Origin: Rhodamnia argentea | Taxonomy: Eukaryota; Streptophyta; Magnoliopsida; Myrtales; Myrtaceae | DNA length: 64,000 nt | Assembly: GCF_020921035.1 (NCBI RefSeq) | Contig: NC_063159.1 | Span: 9,774,501 to 9,838,500, forward strand | Direction: 5' to 3' | In this document: piece after piece, positions 37,212 through 48,908 of the stretch | Layout: every line of letters begins with the position of its first letter | How positions within the stretch are numbered: position 1 is the first letter of the stretch | Made by a program: the position numbers and the translations under genes | The notes under the pieces: generated by a model | Told to the model about the DNA's origin: nothing | Databases searched by the model: none | What the model saw: only the letters and a program-made list of their open reading frames with translations

Positions 37212-39122
37212 GATTTCTTGGTCTTGTGTTTATAATTACCAACCTTTGAGGATCGAAGGTTTTTATAGAGATAACAAATATGCTTGGCCATCTTTGCAAG
37301 CATCGTTCGTGAAAGAGATAAAGCGCAAATGGAATAAAGGTAATAACATGATATTCTCTTCTCTTTTATGTGTTTCGCGTTTGAAGCCCGTTAATTATAT
37401 GCGGAAGCCAAGAAAATTAGAGGACTATGTTGATGAACTTTTGTACTCGACAACCGGGCTCCGTCCTGAGAAATAATAGGGTATGGATGGACCTTTCTTT
37501 GATCCGCTACAACTTACAAGCCCCCGTGTCAACCCGTCTTCAACTCAGAATTCCCGAGTTGGGTCGAGCCAACCTTATCTAACCCGACTTAACTCGGCAT
37601 ATTCACGACTTTCTAAGAGGTGAACCACCAAAGAAAAGCTAACGAAAAATTGAGTAAACACTTGGTGCGGACTTCACCGGAGTTTTTACAAGGACATCGA
37701 GGGTGGTCGGGGATCACTACAAAAAAAAACAAGGATTTAGCCATGGATTTTATCACGAAAAATTGACCAAAATTCGTCGCTAAACCGATTTGTGACGAAA
37801 ATTAGCGACGGAAAAATATTTGTCGCCAATTCGGCATCACAAAATTTAGCGACCAAAAACTCTACTTCTGAAGTAATTTTTTGCTTTAAAAGTTGTTTTT
37901 ATCCACTTTCAAAAGTAAACTTTTTTTTTTCAGAAGCAAAAATCTCTCGACATCTATACTTACTCCCAACCACGCCTCCGCCGTCGCCACCCACCGCAAT
38001 CACTTGAGAAAAAATAAATAATAAATTTTTTTATTTTTTAAAAATTAAAACAATTTCAATTGCATGAAAGTGTTTTAGCAACATCAATTTTCTTAATAAA
38101 TTACAAGAAATAAATATGATATAATTTGGTTAAATATAGAAGTATTTAAATAATACGGGTCGGGTATAGGTTGTATTGAATATGGGTCGTTGAATTTGTA
38201 TTGTACGAAGATGGATCAAAACTGGTTAAATGTGTCAATATAGGTCGGACCATATTCAACTCAACACAAACTTGACCCGACCACCCGTTTGACGCCTCTA
38301 GGCACAGTAGAGGAAGCACCAGAGCCACCCTTGCTTTGAGCATGGATATATGAGTTTGGCCATCGTATTCATTAGTACAATTTTCCCAAAAAATTGATTC
38401 CCATTTCCATAAATAATTAAATGACAAATTATACGTAAATCTATCGGTATTTGCATTTCACTTTTCTCGAATAACACGCATTTTAGGTTAGTATCAATAA
38501 ATTTTTGTAGAAGATTTTGTGTTAATAATATTCCAAAAGTAGAAATTTTCAATAGTTACAAAATGAATTTTTGTCCCAAAAGAAAAAATTTTGTGCTATT
38601 ATCAAATGCCTTTCTCTAATTAGAAATCAATTTCTAGAGAAAAAGTAGAAAAATTAACTTGTACTCAGAAGCAAAAGTAGAACAATCAAGTTCATAAGTT
38701 GATTTCTAAAATAAAAGCATTGCCATGCGCAATTGACCATTTATATGATTATCTTTGATTGATCCTTTGTTCGTGTCGCGTAATATGAATAATTTGGAAA
38801 ATATTTTCCTAAAAAAGATTGCTTGTGTTCGTTTGAAATAATAATGGATGGAAAATGTTTTTCATCATTGACGATAGTTAATGGACAATAAAAAAAAGAT
38901 TCTCATTCATTATTTTTGCAAGAGAAACATGCCATTATTTGATCGCAGAGGAGCTGACAAATGAACACAAATAACATATTTTGGACTCACACCCACCACG
39001 GGAAGCAAAGAAAGCTGCCCCTTTTATTCAAACACTCGTCTCCCAGCTAGTTATGTAAGTAAAGACACAGCAACAAACTTGGAACTTTGCACCTGCCGAT
39101 GGTTCGGAAGAGCCCCGTTTTA
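37212..39122. other. Intergenic DNA between copies A and B, mostly duplicated sequence
   Basis: About 37260-37340 is shared with the upstream flanks of copies B and D. About 37820-38720 is homologous to about 51440-52545 upstream of copy D. A CACTA-type end lies at 37715-37860. No coding gene. Confidence 0.6.
37715..37860 (+). mobile_element. CACTA (En/Spm-like) transposon end fragment
   Basis: It starts CACTACAAAAAAAAAC, the classic CACTA terminus, and continues with subterminal repeats built on TTAGCGACGAAAATT-like words (TTTGTGACGAAAATTAGCGA). No matching opposite end (TTTTTGTAGTG) was found nearby, so this looks like a truncated end. Confidence 0.6.
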
Positions 39123-39816
39123 TTAGGTTAGGTTGTCGAACATCATGGTGGATCTATAGATGGTGTCCCCCACGAAGGGAACGTAGATGACCAGCGCGAG
39201 GATGTTGACTGCGACCAGGGCGCCGAAAGCATGGACCGCCTGGGTGCCTCCGCAAATGATCTTGCCGAGCCGGAGCTGAATCATGTCGACCATGGAAATC
39301 AAGAGAAACACGCCGCCGACGATGGAGGCTGATGTGGAGAGAGCGAACAAGGACCCTCTCAGCACCTTGCTCCACTTGTCCTTGATGTCCCCGGCGAGGG
39401 GCGGGTCGATGAGGTAGGTGAAGAGGTGAGTCTTGAGGGCTTTGGCCACGAGGCTGGACAAGAGATAGCAGGCGAACGATATCACCTCGTTCTTGACCAG
39501 CCTCCTCGCCACGTGATTTCCCGCTTCACACTGCTCGGCGCCCTCTATGATCTGTTTTCCAGGGTTCGCAAATGCCAGGCCGACGAAGACGGCGGCGGTG
39601 AAGAGCGAGTTCACGGTCACCAGATCGTCCAGTGCCTTCTGATGGACCTGCACTGCCTCCTCCAGCTTGTCATATCTAGTAAGTAATGCAACATGGCAAA
39701 CCACCACCAAAACAACCGTTATCCAAAGAGCAAAGTCGAGACAAATCAATCTACTTTACGAAAGATAAGACCAGAGAAAAAGGGACTAACTGCACTTTAA
39801 CATTGCCCCCGGACAT
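39123..39816 (-). CDS. Four-helix membrane protein, cluster copy B
   Basis: Two exons (minus): 39816-39791 and 39675-39123, phase 2 junction; 192 aa, same length as copy A. It starts MSGGNVKVQYDKLEEAVQVH, then ALDDLVTVNSLFTAAVFVGL, RLVKNEVISFACYLLSSLV, SASIVGGVFLLISMVDMIQL and GALVAVNILALVIYVPFVGD. The intron (39790-39676) happens to be open in the same frame as exon 2; from a start at 39749 it would add a hydrophobic helix (FALWITVVLVVVCHVALL). The spliced form is preferred because copy A, which has stops there, needs it. Function unknown; probably intact. Confidence 0.75.
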
Positions 39817-41976
39817 GATTTCTTCGCTCTGTGTTCTTAATTACCAACCTTTCGAATTTGAGGGTTTTTATAGCGATGATTAAAAAAAAAAAAATTATGC
39901 TTCGCCAGCTTTGCAAGCATCGTTCGTTAAAGAGATAAAGCGCAAAGGGAATAAAGATAAGTGTATGATATTCTCTTCTTCTGCTTCTTCTTCCTTTTTC
40001 TTTTTGTGTTTCACGTTTGGAGCTCGTTAATTATATTCGGAAGCCAAGAAAATCAGAGGACTATGATGATTCTCGTGGTTCAGCCACCTGCAAGGATCCT
40101 TCGGCAAGGGAAGAGTTGAAACTCTTCTTCACCAAGGAAAACTTACTTTACTAAGGGAGAATGCCTATTGCGTAGACATGCACATAAGATGTGAGGTTTG
40201 ATATCTAAACTAAAAGACTTAGCAAGTGTGGCCGATCGGCCTTCGCCGGCCATGGCTGAGTACCGGCCACAGGCGAAAGGAAAAGAAAAGAAAATTCATA
40301 AAGGGAAATAAAAGAATTATTCAGAATTTTTTTTAAGAAAATGCAACAATTGTCTGCGTCTATAGCGGTCATAACACGTAGGATGGTCGACGGCTGGTCG
40401 GCGTCCATATCAGCAATTTTTGACAAAAATTGGGTAGAAGGACTAATCAAATTGGCAAATCTTCAAAAATTTTATGGTTAAAGAGATGACACGATTGAAA
40501 TGTTGAAACTAAATTGGTAAATCATTAAAAAGTTTAGAAATATTGAAAGGTTAGGATGAATTGCTGTCGCATCGTAGATTTAGAACTTTTTGCATAATTT
40601 TCCCTAGAATTGTGTATTAGTGAAAAATTACACAATATTCAATCTTGTTAGCTAAGATTTATGTATTATACATACTGAAGAAATACACAATTAATCTATA
40701 CTCTCTTGTTTGATAATATATAGATACAATTGAGTAACAAATTTTTAATAGCTCCGTACAAAACACTGAAAAGTGAGCATTATTGGAAGATTTTGACAAG
40801 GGAAAAAGGACACTAAAAGTTTCGTAATTTTGGCACCCGCTCCCATTAGGACAAAAAATTTTCATACGATGACATAGGTTCCATCTGTTTTGTGAAAGAT
40901 GAATAAAATGAAAAATATTTCTCAAAAAAATAGTTGCTTATATCACGTGACATAATTAATCGATGAAAAATTTTTCGTTATCGACCATAATTTATGTGTA
41001 AACATTTTCATGGACGATGAAGATATTGTATATTCATTTATTTTTGGAAGCGATACAAGCAATTAATTTTAGAAAAAAATGCTTTTTAATTGTTCATTTT
41101 TCGCGAAACAAACGTACCCTTAAGTGCTTCCGTTGTCAAGCTAGTTTTAATAGGGTAGAGTATGAGCCGGACTGGTTTTATGTCTCGAACCCGTATTGAC
41201 ACGAGCCTAGAAGACCCGCCCGATTGGCAAGTCTATGTGTGCAACCACTGGTTTTATATATCGAAAAGTGTTCTTGCTCTAGGTCATTATAGAAAAGTTT
41301 CATGCAGGGACCTAAGTTCTAAGTTAGGAGTTAGATTTTGATCAATAAAGCAAAGCTATAACGACGTGAAGAACCTGCACACCATAGACAAGAACTTTCC
41401 CTTCTTGGGACCGTCTTTTGGGAAACTATTGGCTGCCTAAGTTAGTAATGAATATGAGATAACCAAAAGAGTCGTGGATCAAATTACCCTCATTTTAATA
41501 TCTTCTGTGAGATGTGTTTTCCTATTTCTTAAGCCCCGACTAATTAACTGATCTTCGGTCTTATTTGAAGGGAAGGTAACCTCCACTTCGATCTTTAATT
41601 TGGTCCATAAACTTCAGTTATGGCCAAAATTTGGGTCATTTTGCTTTTGAATAAACCAATTTAGTCCTTAATTCGGTCCGGTCGGCATATGACTTGGCGA
41701 CCTACCCAACGCAAGCATGGGACTCTCGTTTGTCGAAGTCGCTGAATTTCTTATCCGCGAGAGAGGGAGGCTAGGCCCGAACCCAGTTGCCATATCGAAC
41801 CTTATAAAGACGGAAATGATCACTTTATCAACGATTGTGAGGAGTTAAATGCATGCTTTGTGGCTAATCCAGTCACACAATGATAATCCATCACATGAAA
41901 GAAAAAGAACATCGCGATAATTAATAACTATTAACATCATCGGCATCCCCACATGATGATATTGGCGAAGACAATA
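39817..41976. other. Intergenic DNA between copies B and C
   Basis: The first about 250 bp upstream of copy B (to about 40070) is shared with the upstream flanks of A and D. The rest is AT-rich with degenerate repeat wording (for example about 41570-41700, similar to the 53187 MITE family). No gene recognised. Confidence 0.5.
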
Positions 41977-42564
41977 TTACTTCTGAGCTTTGTCAAGATT
42001 GAAGTAGGATTGATAGATGGCCAGCATCATGAAGGGCACATAGATGGCGAGGGCCAGGACGTTGATGGCAATCAAGCTCCCCGCGGCCTGAATCGTATCG
42101 CTTCGCATGCAACTGAGTTTCCCGAGGAGCACGCGGACCACATCGACCATCGACAGCGTCAAGTAGATGCAACCGAGGATCGACCCCAACGTTGACACCA
42201 GGATCATCAGGTTCTTCAACATACTCAAACAAGGATTCCGGAATTTTTGGATGATTTCGGGGCCGACGGCGAGGTACGTGGAGAGGTGCATCTTGAGGGC
42301 CGTGGCGACGAGGCTCGAGAGGAGGAAGCACGCGAAGGACACCACCTCGTTGACCAAGAGGTTCATCCTCGTGTCTTTGTCGGCTTGGCATTCGGACCGC
42401 AACTCGAGGCTGTGCACGTTGGAGCTGGCGAAGGATATCCCGACGAACATCGCAAAGGTGAAGAGGGAGTTCACGCTCACCAGATCGTCCAGCGCCTTTT
42501 GCAGATGCTGTATCGTCTTCTTCAGCAACTCGTCGCTGGCACTACAACCATAAATCCTTGACAT
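41977..42564 (-). CDS. Four-helix membrane protein, cluster copy C (divergent)
   Basis: This open frame encodes 195 aa beginning MSRIYGCSASDELLKKTIQ. It shares the family core: ALDDLVSVNSLFTFAMFVGI, VNEVVSFACFLLSSLVATAL, GSILGCIYLTLSMVDVVRVL and GSLIAINVLALAIYVPFMML. It has an extra Cys pair region (SLELRSECQADKDTR). It is clearly more distant from A, B and D than they are from each other, so it may be the older member. TTGTAG just before TGCCAGC sits where A and B have their 3' splice site, so the first eight residues could instead come from an upstream exon. Function unknown. Confidence 0.75.
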   Translation of the reverse strand: MSRIYGCSASDELLKKTIQHLQKALDDLVSVNSLFTFAMFVGISFASSNVHSLELRSECQADKDTRMNLLVNEVVSFACFLLSSLVATALKMHLSTYLAVGPEIIQKFRNPCLSMLKNLMILVSTLGSILGCIYLTLSMVDVVRVLLGKLSCMRSDTIQAAGSLIAINVLALAIYVPFMMLAIYQSYFNLDKAQK

Positions 42565-42683
42565 ATAAACATTCAGATATCACCAAATTGAACAAAATGA
42601 AGAGGGTACCAAAATCAAATTCTTCACAGGATTGCAATGCATGCAGATAATCATACGTAATTATTATTATTATTACTGCATGG

Positions 42684-42740
<57 letters not shown>

Positions 42741-43620
42741 TTTGGAGAATGAGCGGGAGTTTGTGTATCAGGACCAGTTGCTAGATTAGGAGTCATTATC
42801 ATTCAGCAACTTCACCGGGATTAAGGGATGGAATGGAGGAGGCAGGAGGTGTTTGAACTGGTTATATATATTGCTGGTGTGGGGCCACCGTGAGATATTC
42901 CTTGCCTGAGTTTACAAGCAAGATTAATGAGAAAGAAATGAAGGAAAAATTAGAAAAGAGGAAAAGGGTTAAAAAAGATGAAATGTCTGAATCCTATTCT
43001 GCTGCTTTGGCTGCAATTTTCGTGAAGCACGTTGGGTGACCAGATTCCTTTAATTATCATGCGATGCCAAGCGGAAGTAGCAGCCTTCTAGTTCATACCG
43101 TAATTGTGCGAACAGAAACCGAACCGACCACAAGATTATCCAATCATGGTAACGATGTATAGTGAGTTGTGTTAAAGAAATCTCACATTTGAGAATTGAT
43201 GCGGTATGGAGTAATTAATATATCCTAATTGGCCTATGACTCATTAGCTTAAGCTTTTGAGTGAATGTGAGTCTGATTGGATATGTTGACGGAGTCGGAC
43301 TTGGATTTACGGAAACCTATCCAAGCGTCATCTTGGTGAGGCAGATACGAGTTCGATTGGTGTCTTACAAATGCGGGGAGATGCTTTGGCCGACCGAGTG
43401 CTATAAAAAGAGCATATAATCCCTAGGATAATGAACTGTCAATAAAAGCAAATCCTATAACATTATGGGGGAGCGTCATGAAGAAGAGAATAAGTGATTG
43501 GTCCCATAAAAGTCTCTTCTCAGACAATAAGCAGGAGGAGATATCAGCTGATAAAAATCTTTTGCAAAGCATAAAGCACAATGTGCAGCTCATCTGATAT
43601 GTGCAGAGAAACTGCTTATA
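42565..43620. other. Upstream region of copy C with a long GA microsatellite
   Basis: (GA)n at 42689-42738, about 50 bp, lies 125 bp upstream of copy C. About 43168-43400 begins TGTTAAAGAAATCTCACATT, wording seen in plant LTR fragments, but no full element was defined. No gene. Confidence 0.45.
42689..42738. repeat. (GA)n microsatellite
   Basis: Perfect GA dinucleotide run of about 50 bp upstream of membrane-protein copy C. Confidence 0.95.
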
Positions 43621-43625
43621 CATTC

Positions 43626-43877
43626 TGAAGAAATTAGAAAAGAAGACACGATTTAATGAGGTTCTACAATGTGCCTACGTGCTCGGGTAATCCTCTCTCA
43701 AGCTTTTTTTCTTGTTTTTTTTTAGAGAGAGGGACCGTCATTTCATTGATGAAGTACAGGAAAGGAAGACAATAAGAAATCTTAAAGCGAAAAGGCAACT
43801 CCCAAAAAATTACAGAAATCAAACAAATCTACATAATTTCTTCCCAAATAGAGGGACCAACACCAACCATGCCAACA
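43626..43877 (-). repeat. 3' LTR of the Copia element
   Basis: 252 bp, matching the right LTR over its full length apart from scattered changes and the nested insertion there. It is flanked on its outer side by CATTC. Confidence 0.9.
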
Positions 43878-46800
43878 ATCCTCCTCAAGTTGGAGCGAAG
43901 ATATCATCCGAGGTCAACTTGCTCACTATCTCTTGAAATGGTCCCTTAGAAGAGCTTTGATGAACACATCCGCCAATTGTTCTCTACTCCGGATATAAGT
44001 TGTCTCAATGGTTTTATCTGAACCTTTTCCCGTACGAAATGACAATCCATCTCAATGTGTTTAGTTCTTTCATGAAACACAGGATTTAAGACGATGTGAG
44101 TAGCAGCCTGGTTGTCACAAAATAATTTTGTGGGTGAATTTAAAGACCTACAACCCAATTCCTGAAGAAGCGATCGTAGCCAAACGATTTCACTAGTAGC
44201 AGATGCTATTGCCCGATACTCTGCTGCAGCAGTTGATCAGGCAACCACAGATTGTTTCTTACTTTTCCATGTGACAACATTACCTCTTACAAACATACAG
44301 AACCCAGTGGTGGACTTTCGGTCATGAGGGCTTCCAGCCCAGTCTGCATCTGTATATCCAATTATTTCTGTATGACCATTGTTCTTCATCAATAAACCTC
44401 TCCCTAGTGTGGCTTTTTAGTATCTTAGTAGATAATCGACTAAACACATATGTCATTATGTAGGATTTTGCATATACCGACTCACAAAACTAACAGCATA
44501 AGTAATATCAGGTATGGTAATAGTTAAGTAGATTAGTCTGCCAACAAGACGCTGAAATCAACCCACATCCTACGAAAGGAAAATCATCCGAAACCATTTT
44601 CTTGCTGTAGCCCATGGGAACACTAGTTGGTTTTGCATCTATCTTGCCGGTCTCCTTCAACAGATCCAAAACATATTTTCGCCGTGAAAGAAACAAGCCT
44701 TTGCTAGAATTTGCCATCTCAATACCCAAGAAATGTTTCGGTCGTCCAAGATCCTTAATATTGAACTCCTAGCGCAACTGAGTTTTGAGCGCATTAATCC
44801 CTGACTAATTACTCCCAATGATGACAATATCGTCGACTTGCACAAGTAGAACCACAAGACTATTTTCATCAGCCTTGGTAAACATAAAGGGATCTGCTGC
44901 TCTCCGGTTATATCCAAACTTAAGAAGAAAACTGCTAAGTTTTGCATACCAAGCCTGGGGACTGTTTGAGTCCATATATAGACTTCCTGAGTCTACACAC
45001 CAGTCCTTCTACTCTTTGCAGGCAGTGCCCAGGCAAAAGATCCACGTAACCTTCCTCTTTGGGATCACCATGAAGGAATGCATTTTTTTACATTCATTTG
45101 ACATAAGGGCCACCTGCAATTGACTGCAACCGACATAAGAACCCTGACAGTATTCATTTTTACAACAGGGACAAAAGTTCCCTTGTAGTCAATGCCATAA
45201 GTCTGGGTGTATCCCCTAGCAACCAACTCGGCTTTGTACCTCTCTATCGAGCCATCACTATTATATTTAATTTTATAAATCCAGCAACACCCAACAGTGC
45301 ACTTTCCATCAGGCAAGCGAACTGCATCCCAATTCCCAAGTATTATTCTTATCAAGTGCCTGTAGCTCATCTTTCATGGTTTCAACCCATATAGTTTGCT
45401 TGTTAGCTTCCTCAAAACTATTAGGTTTTGTGGTGTCTTCAAGAACAGATAAAAAACCAACAAAACGTTAAGATAGCTTGTTATAGCCAATGTGATTCTA
45501 GATGGGATAATGTACCGTGTGAAAAGTTGTGAAATTCCGAAGTCGTGTTGGGGGCCTAGACACACGGATAGATCTCCGAACCGGAGCTGGAGCTGCCAGA
45601 CACAGTGGGAACCAATTCGGTAGCTGTCCCATGCGAAGTTGTCCTTGGTGTGGGCATTGATTCAAGCTATCATTGCTGAGTACTTCTTCATTCTCATATA
45701 TTCCTACGGGATCATTCCGCGAGTTACTTCCAATTCTAGGGCCACTGTTCAACTCATCCACCATAGGAATAGGAGCTAATTCAACTGTCAACTCATTGTA
45801 CTCCCCTTGAATTGGACTCCTGGAGCGAAGAAACATAGTATATTCATCAAATGTAACATCACGCAATATATACATCCGCCCAATGGTTGGATCAAAGTAC
45901 TTGTACACTTTTTTTTGTTGATGAATAGCCCATAAATACACACTTCTTGGTGCGAGGGTCAAGCTTACGACCACTTCGAGAGTGCACATAACACACACCC
46001 CCAAAAACTCTCAAATGCAGGATATTAAGGGTGCGCCCGTAAAGGATTTCCACAGGCGTCTTGTGACCCACAACACAACTAGGAAGTCAATTAATAAGAT
46101 AACAACTCGTTAAAACGGCATCACTCCAATAAGTCTTCTGCATGCCTCCAGAAAATAATAAAGCTTGAGTCACCTCAAGAAGGTGTCGATTCTTTCGTTC
46201 GGCCACCCTATTCTGTTGAAGGGTATCTACACATGAAGTTTGATTAATAATGCCCAAGCTGCTCAAATAAGATTAGAAGGTTTGATTAGAATATTTCGTG
46301 CCATTATCAATGCGTAAGACCTTTATGCAAGTTTGAATTGATTCTGAATCATGCTAGAAAATTCTTGAAAAACAGTAACCACATCACTTTTAGCTTTGAG
46401 AAGGTATAGCCAATTAGCATGCTATTTGTCATCAATAAACGAAATGAAATACTTAAAACCATCTCTCGAGTCAATTGGAGCACTCCAAACAACCGAATGT
46501 ACTAGATCAAATACCTCAGAAGCTAAATCAGAGCTTTGAAGAAAAGGTAATCTGTGTTGTTAACATAATGACAAGAGTCACAAGTACTACAATTATGAAA
46601 TAAAGATCTTTCAATAGCTTGCAACACACGGTCAGAAGGATGACCCATGCGCATGTGCCACAGCTTTGAAGCCTCCATTGCATTCTTCCTTGCCACCAAG
46701 GCATTCGTATAACAGTCAAGGACGTAGAGGCCATTTTGCAGGCATCCTTCACCAATCGTCTTCTTGGTGCTGCAATCCTGAAACAACACCTTTGAAGAAG

Positions 46801-48233
46801 AAAAAACAACATTGTAATTTAATTCTTCAGTGCACTTGCTCACAGAGAGTAAATTAGAAGATAAATTAGGTACAACTAGAACATCATAATTCCGTGAGAA
46901 CAACTTAAGATGTCTTGTTCCTTGCGTTGGAACCTGCACTCCGTTAGCCACAGTAATTGGTGGATACGAGGCATTTGAGGAAACATCAAAAAGTAAATCT
47001 GCAGAGTTGCACATGTGATCGGTAGCTCCCGAATCTATGATGAATTGAGTGCAAGATTGGTTTAAAAGAGCGGTACCCGATGTCTTAACCATGTAGGCCG
47101 AATCTGATGAAGGATGGAGCACCCAACATCTATTTTGGAGTGACCATCTCTATCGCAATGATCGCAATGAAACCAAACGGGCCTTTTATTTTTTTCCCTT
47201 CACTAATTTCACCACAAATTCGCTACGTTGGGTGTTCATCACAACATTATGAGCAGAATTTTCAGAGATCGGTTTATCAAGATTATGCGAAACATTCATC
47301 ACTTGACGCCTTGTCTCTTCTCCTTGAATCAAGCTACAAACTTCATCAAACGTAGGCAAGTTTGGGCTCATCAGAATTTGTCTTTTCACGTCCTCGTACT
47401 TAGGCCGAATTGTAACGGCCTGGGCCCACCATGCTGGCAAGATATTGTCCACTTTGAAGCGCAGCACAAGGCTTGCTAACTCCTCACGGTTTTGTTCTTT
47501 CGAGGGCCGCCCATACAATTCCCGAAAAACGCGTCTTACAAGTTCAGAAGGTCCAAGGCCATATAAACCGTCTCAAGGCTCACTCCCTAAGCTATGTGGG
47601 ACAAGGATGTCACATACTCCCTCCCTTAGTGGCACAGCGCCCCCGCTGTACCCTCGGCGGCATTAGTGAGCGCCAAGTACGGTTTACACATGTTGTTCGG
47701 AGTTGGCTCTAATACTACCTTCTCTTCATACTTCCATGATGGTTGATGAAAGATTGAGAGGGTTTTTGCTTAAAGTTAGCAATCTCTTGCTACAATTCAA
47801 AAACCACGATACATTCTGAGCCTGTCCATACATCTTATTTAACGATTCCCACGAGATTCGAGCTGTAGGGGAATAAGTAAAATCTCATGCACTTGAGATT
47901 CCATAGAGTTAAAAATCCAAGACATAACCAAACTATCATTGGTTTGCCATTCATCAAATTTCGCATCCCTCTCGGGAGTCGCTTTTATTTGGCCATTGAT
48001 ATGACCAAGCTTCGATCTACCCCCGAGGGCCACTGTAATAGCACGAGACCATGGAAGAAAATTCTTCTCATTCAACAATATGTTGGTGAGTCGTTGGCCG
48101 GTGGCGGTGGAGTTGGGTTTGGGATTGTTCGAACTTGAATCAAGCATGATTTGAACTACAACTGTGCATACACTAAGAAAAAGGACACGGATGGATCAAA
48201 CACACAAATAGGTACAAACCTGCTTTGATACCA

Positions 48234-48903
48234 TGAAGAAATTAGAAAAGAAGACACGATTTAATGAGGTTCGGCAATGTGCCTATGTCTTCGGGTAATC
48301 CTCTCTCACACTTTTTTTCTTTTTCTTTTTTTTTAGGGAGAGGGACTGCCATTTATTGATGAAGTACGGGAAAGGAAGACAATAAGAAATCTTAAAGCGA
48401 AAAGGGGCTTAAGTATACTATAAATGCCAAAACTTGTGTACGGCGCTAATTTTAGTGTCAAAACTTTTAAAACGATCACTTAAGTGCCAAAACTTTCAAA
48501 ACGATCACTTAAGTATCAACCTTTTTTAAAACAAATCATTTAAGTGCCAATTTTTTTAAAAAATGATCACTTTAGTGCCAACTCCACCGAGCCACGTCAG
48601 CTCAAATATTAATAAAAAAAGTACGTGTCGGATTTCCGGTAAGCCACGTCAACCGAAATTGGAGTTGGCACTGAAGTGATCGTTTTTAAAAGAAGTTGAC
48701 ACTTAAGTGATCGTTTTTTAAAAAAGTTTGCACTTAAGTGATCGTTTTGAAAGTTTTGGCACTAAAGTGAGCGCCATACACAAGTTTTGACACTTCTAGT
48801 GTTCTTTAGCCAGCAAAAAGGCAACTCCCAAAAAATTACAGAAATCAAACAAATCTACATAATTTCTTCCCAAATAGAGGGACCAACACCAATCACGCCA
48901 ACA
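48234..48903 (-). repeat. 5' LTR of the Copia element, interrupted by a MITE
   Basis: The LTR sequence is continuous with the left LTR from 48234 to about 48405 and resumes at about 48822 to 48903. The intervening about 406 bp is the nested MITE. The primer-binding site abuts its inner edge. Confidence 0.9.
48406..48811. mobile_element. MULE-type MITE nested in the Copia LTR
   Basis: The ends are long imperfect inverted repeats: left GGCTTAAGTATACTATAAAT, right (reverse complement) GGCTAAAGAACACTAGAAGT, both continuing AAAACTTGTGTA and then CGGCGCT/TGGCGCT. Tandem units of GATCACTTAAGTGCCAA make up the arms. Flanks AGCGAAAAGG (48396-48405) and AGCAAAAAGG (48812-48821) are a 9-10-bp target duplication with one mismatch, typical of Mutator-like elements. 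The left LTR shows the empty site. Confidence 0.85.
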
Positions 48904-48908
48904 CATTC

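Larger units (their letters stand above)
43626..48903 (-). mobile_element. Ty1/Copia LTR retrotransposon, decayed, with nested MITE
   Basis: The left LTR is 43626-43877 (252 bp) and the right LTR 48234-48903, longer because of a nested insertion. In element orientation the LTRs start TGTTGG and end TTCTTCA. A perfect 5-bp target duplication CATTC flanks it (43621-43625, 48904-48908). Next to the 5' (right) LTR is the primer site TGGTATCAAAGCAGG, like initiator tRNA-Met; next to the 3' LTR is a purine tract (GAGGAGGA). Domains in order on the minus strand: gag (48147-47186), protease with DSGATDHM and GAG-pre-integrase HMRMGH (47122-46523), degenerate integrase (about 46500-45500), reverse transcriptase (45370-44508, with VDD near 44829-44837), RNase H ending CDNQAATHI and HERTKHIEMDCHF (about 44270-43946). 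Many frameshifts and stops; not autonomous. Confidence 0.93.
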
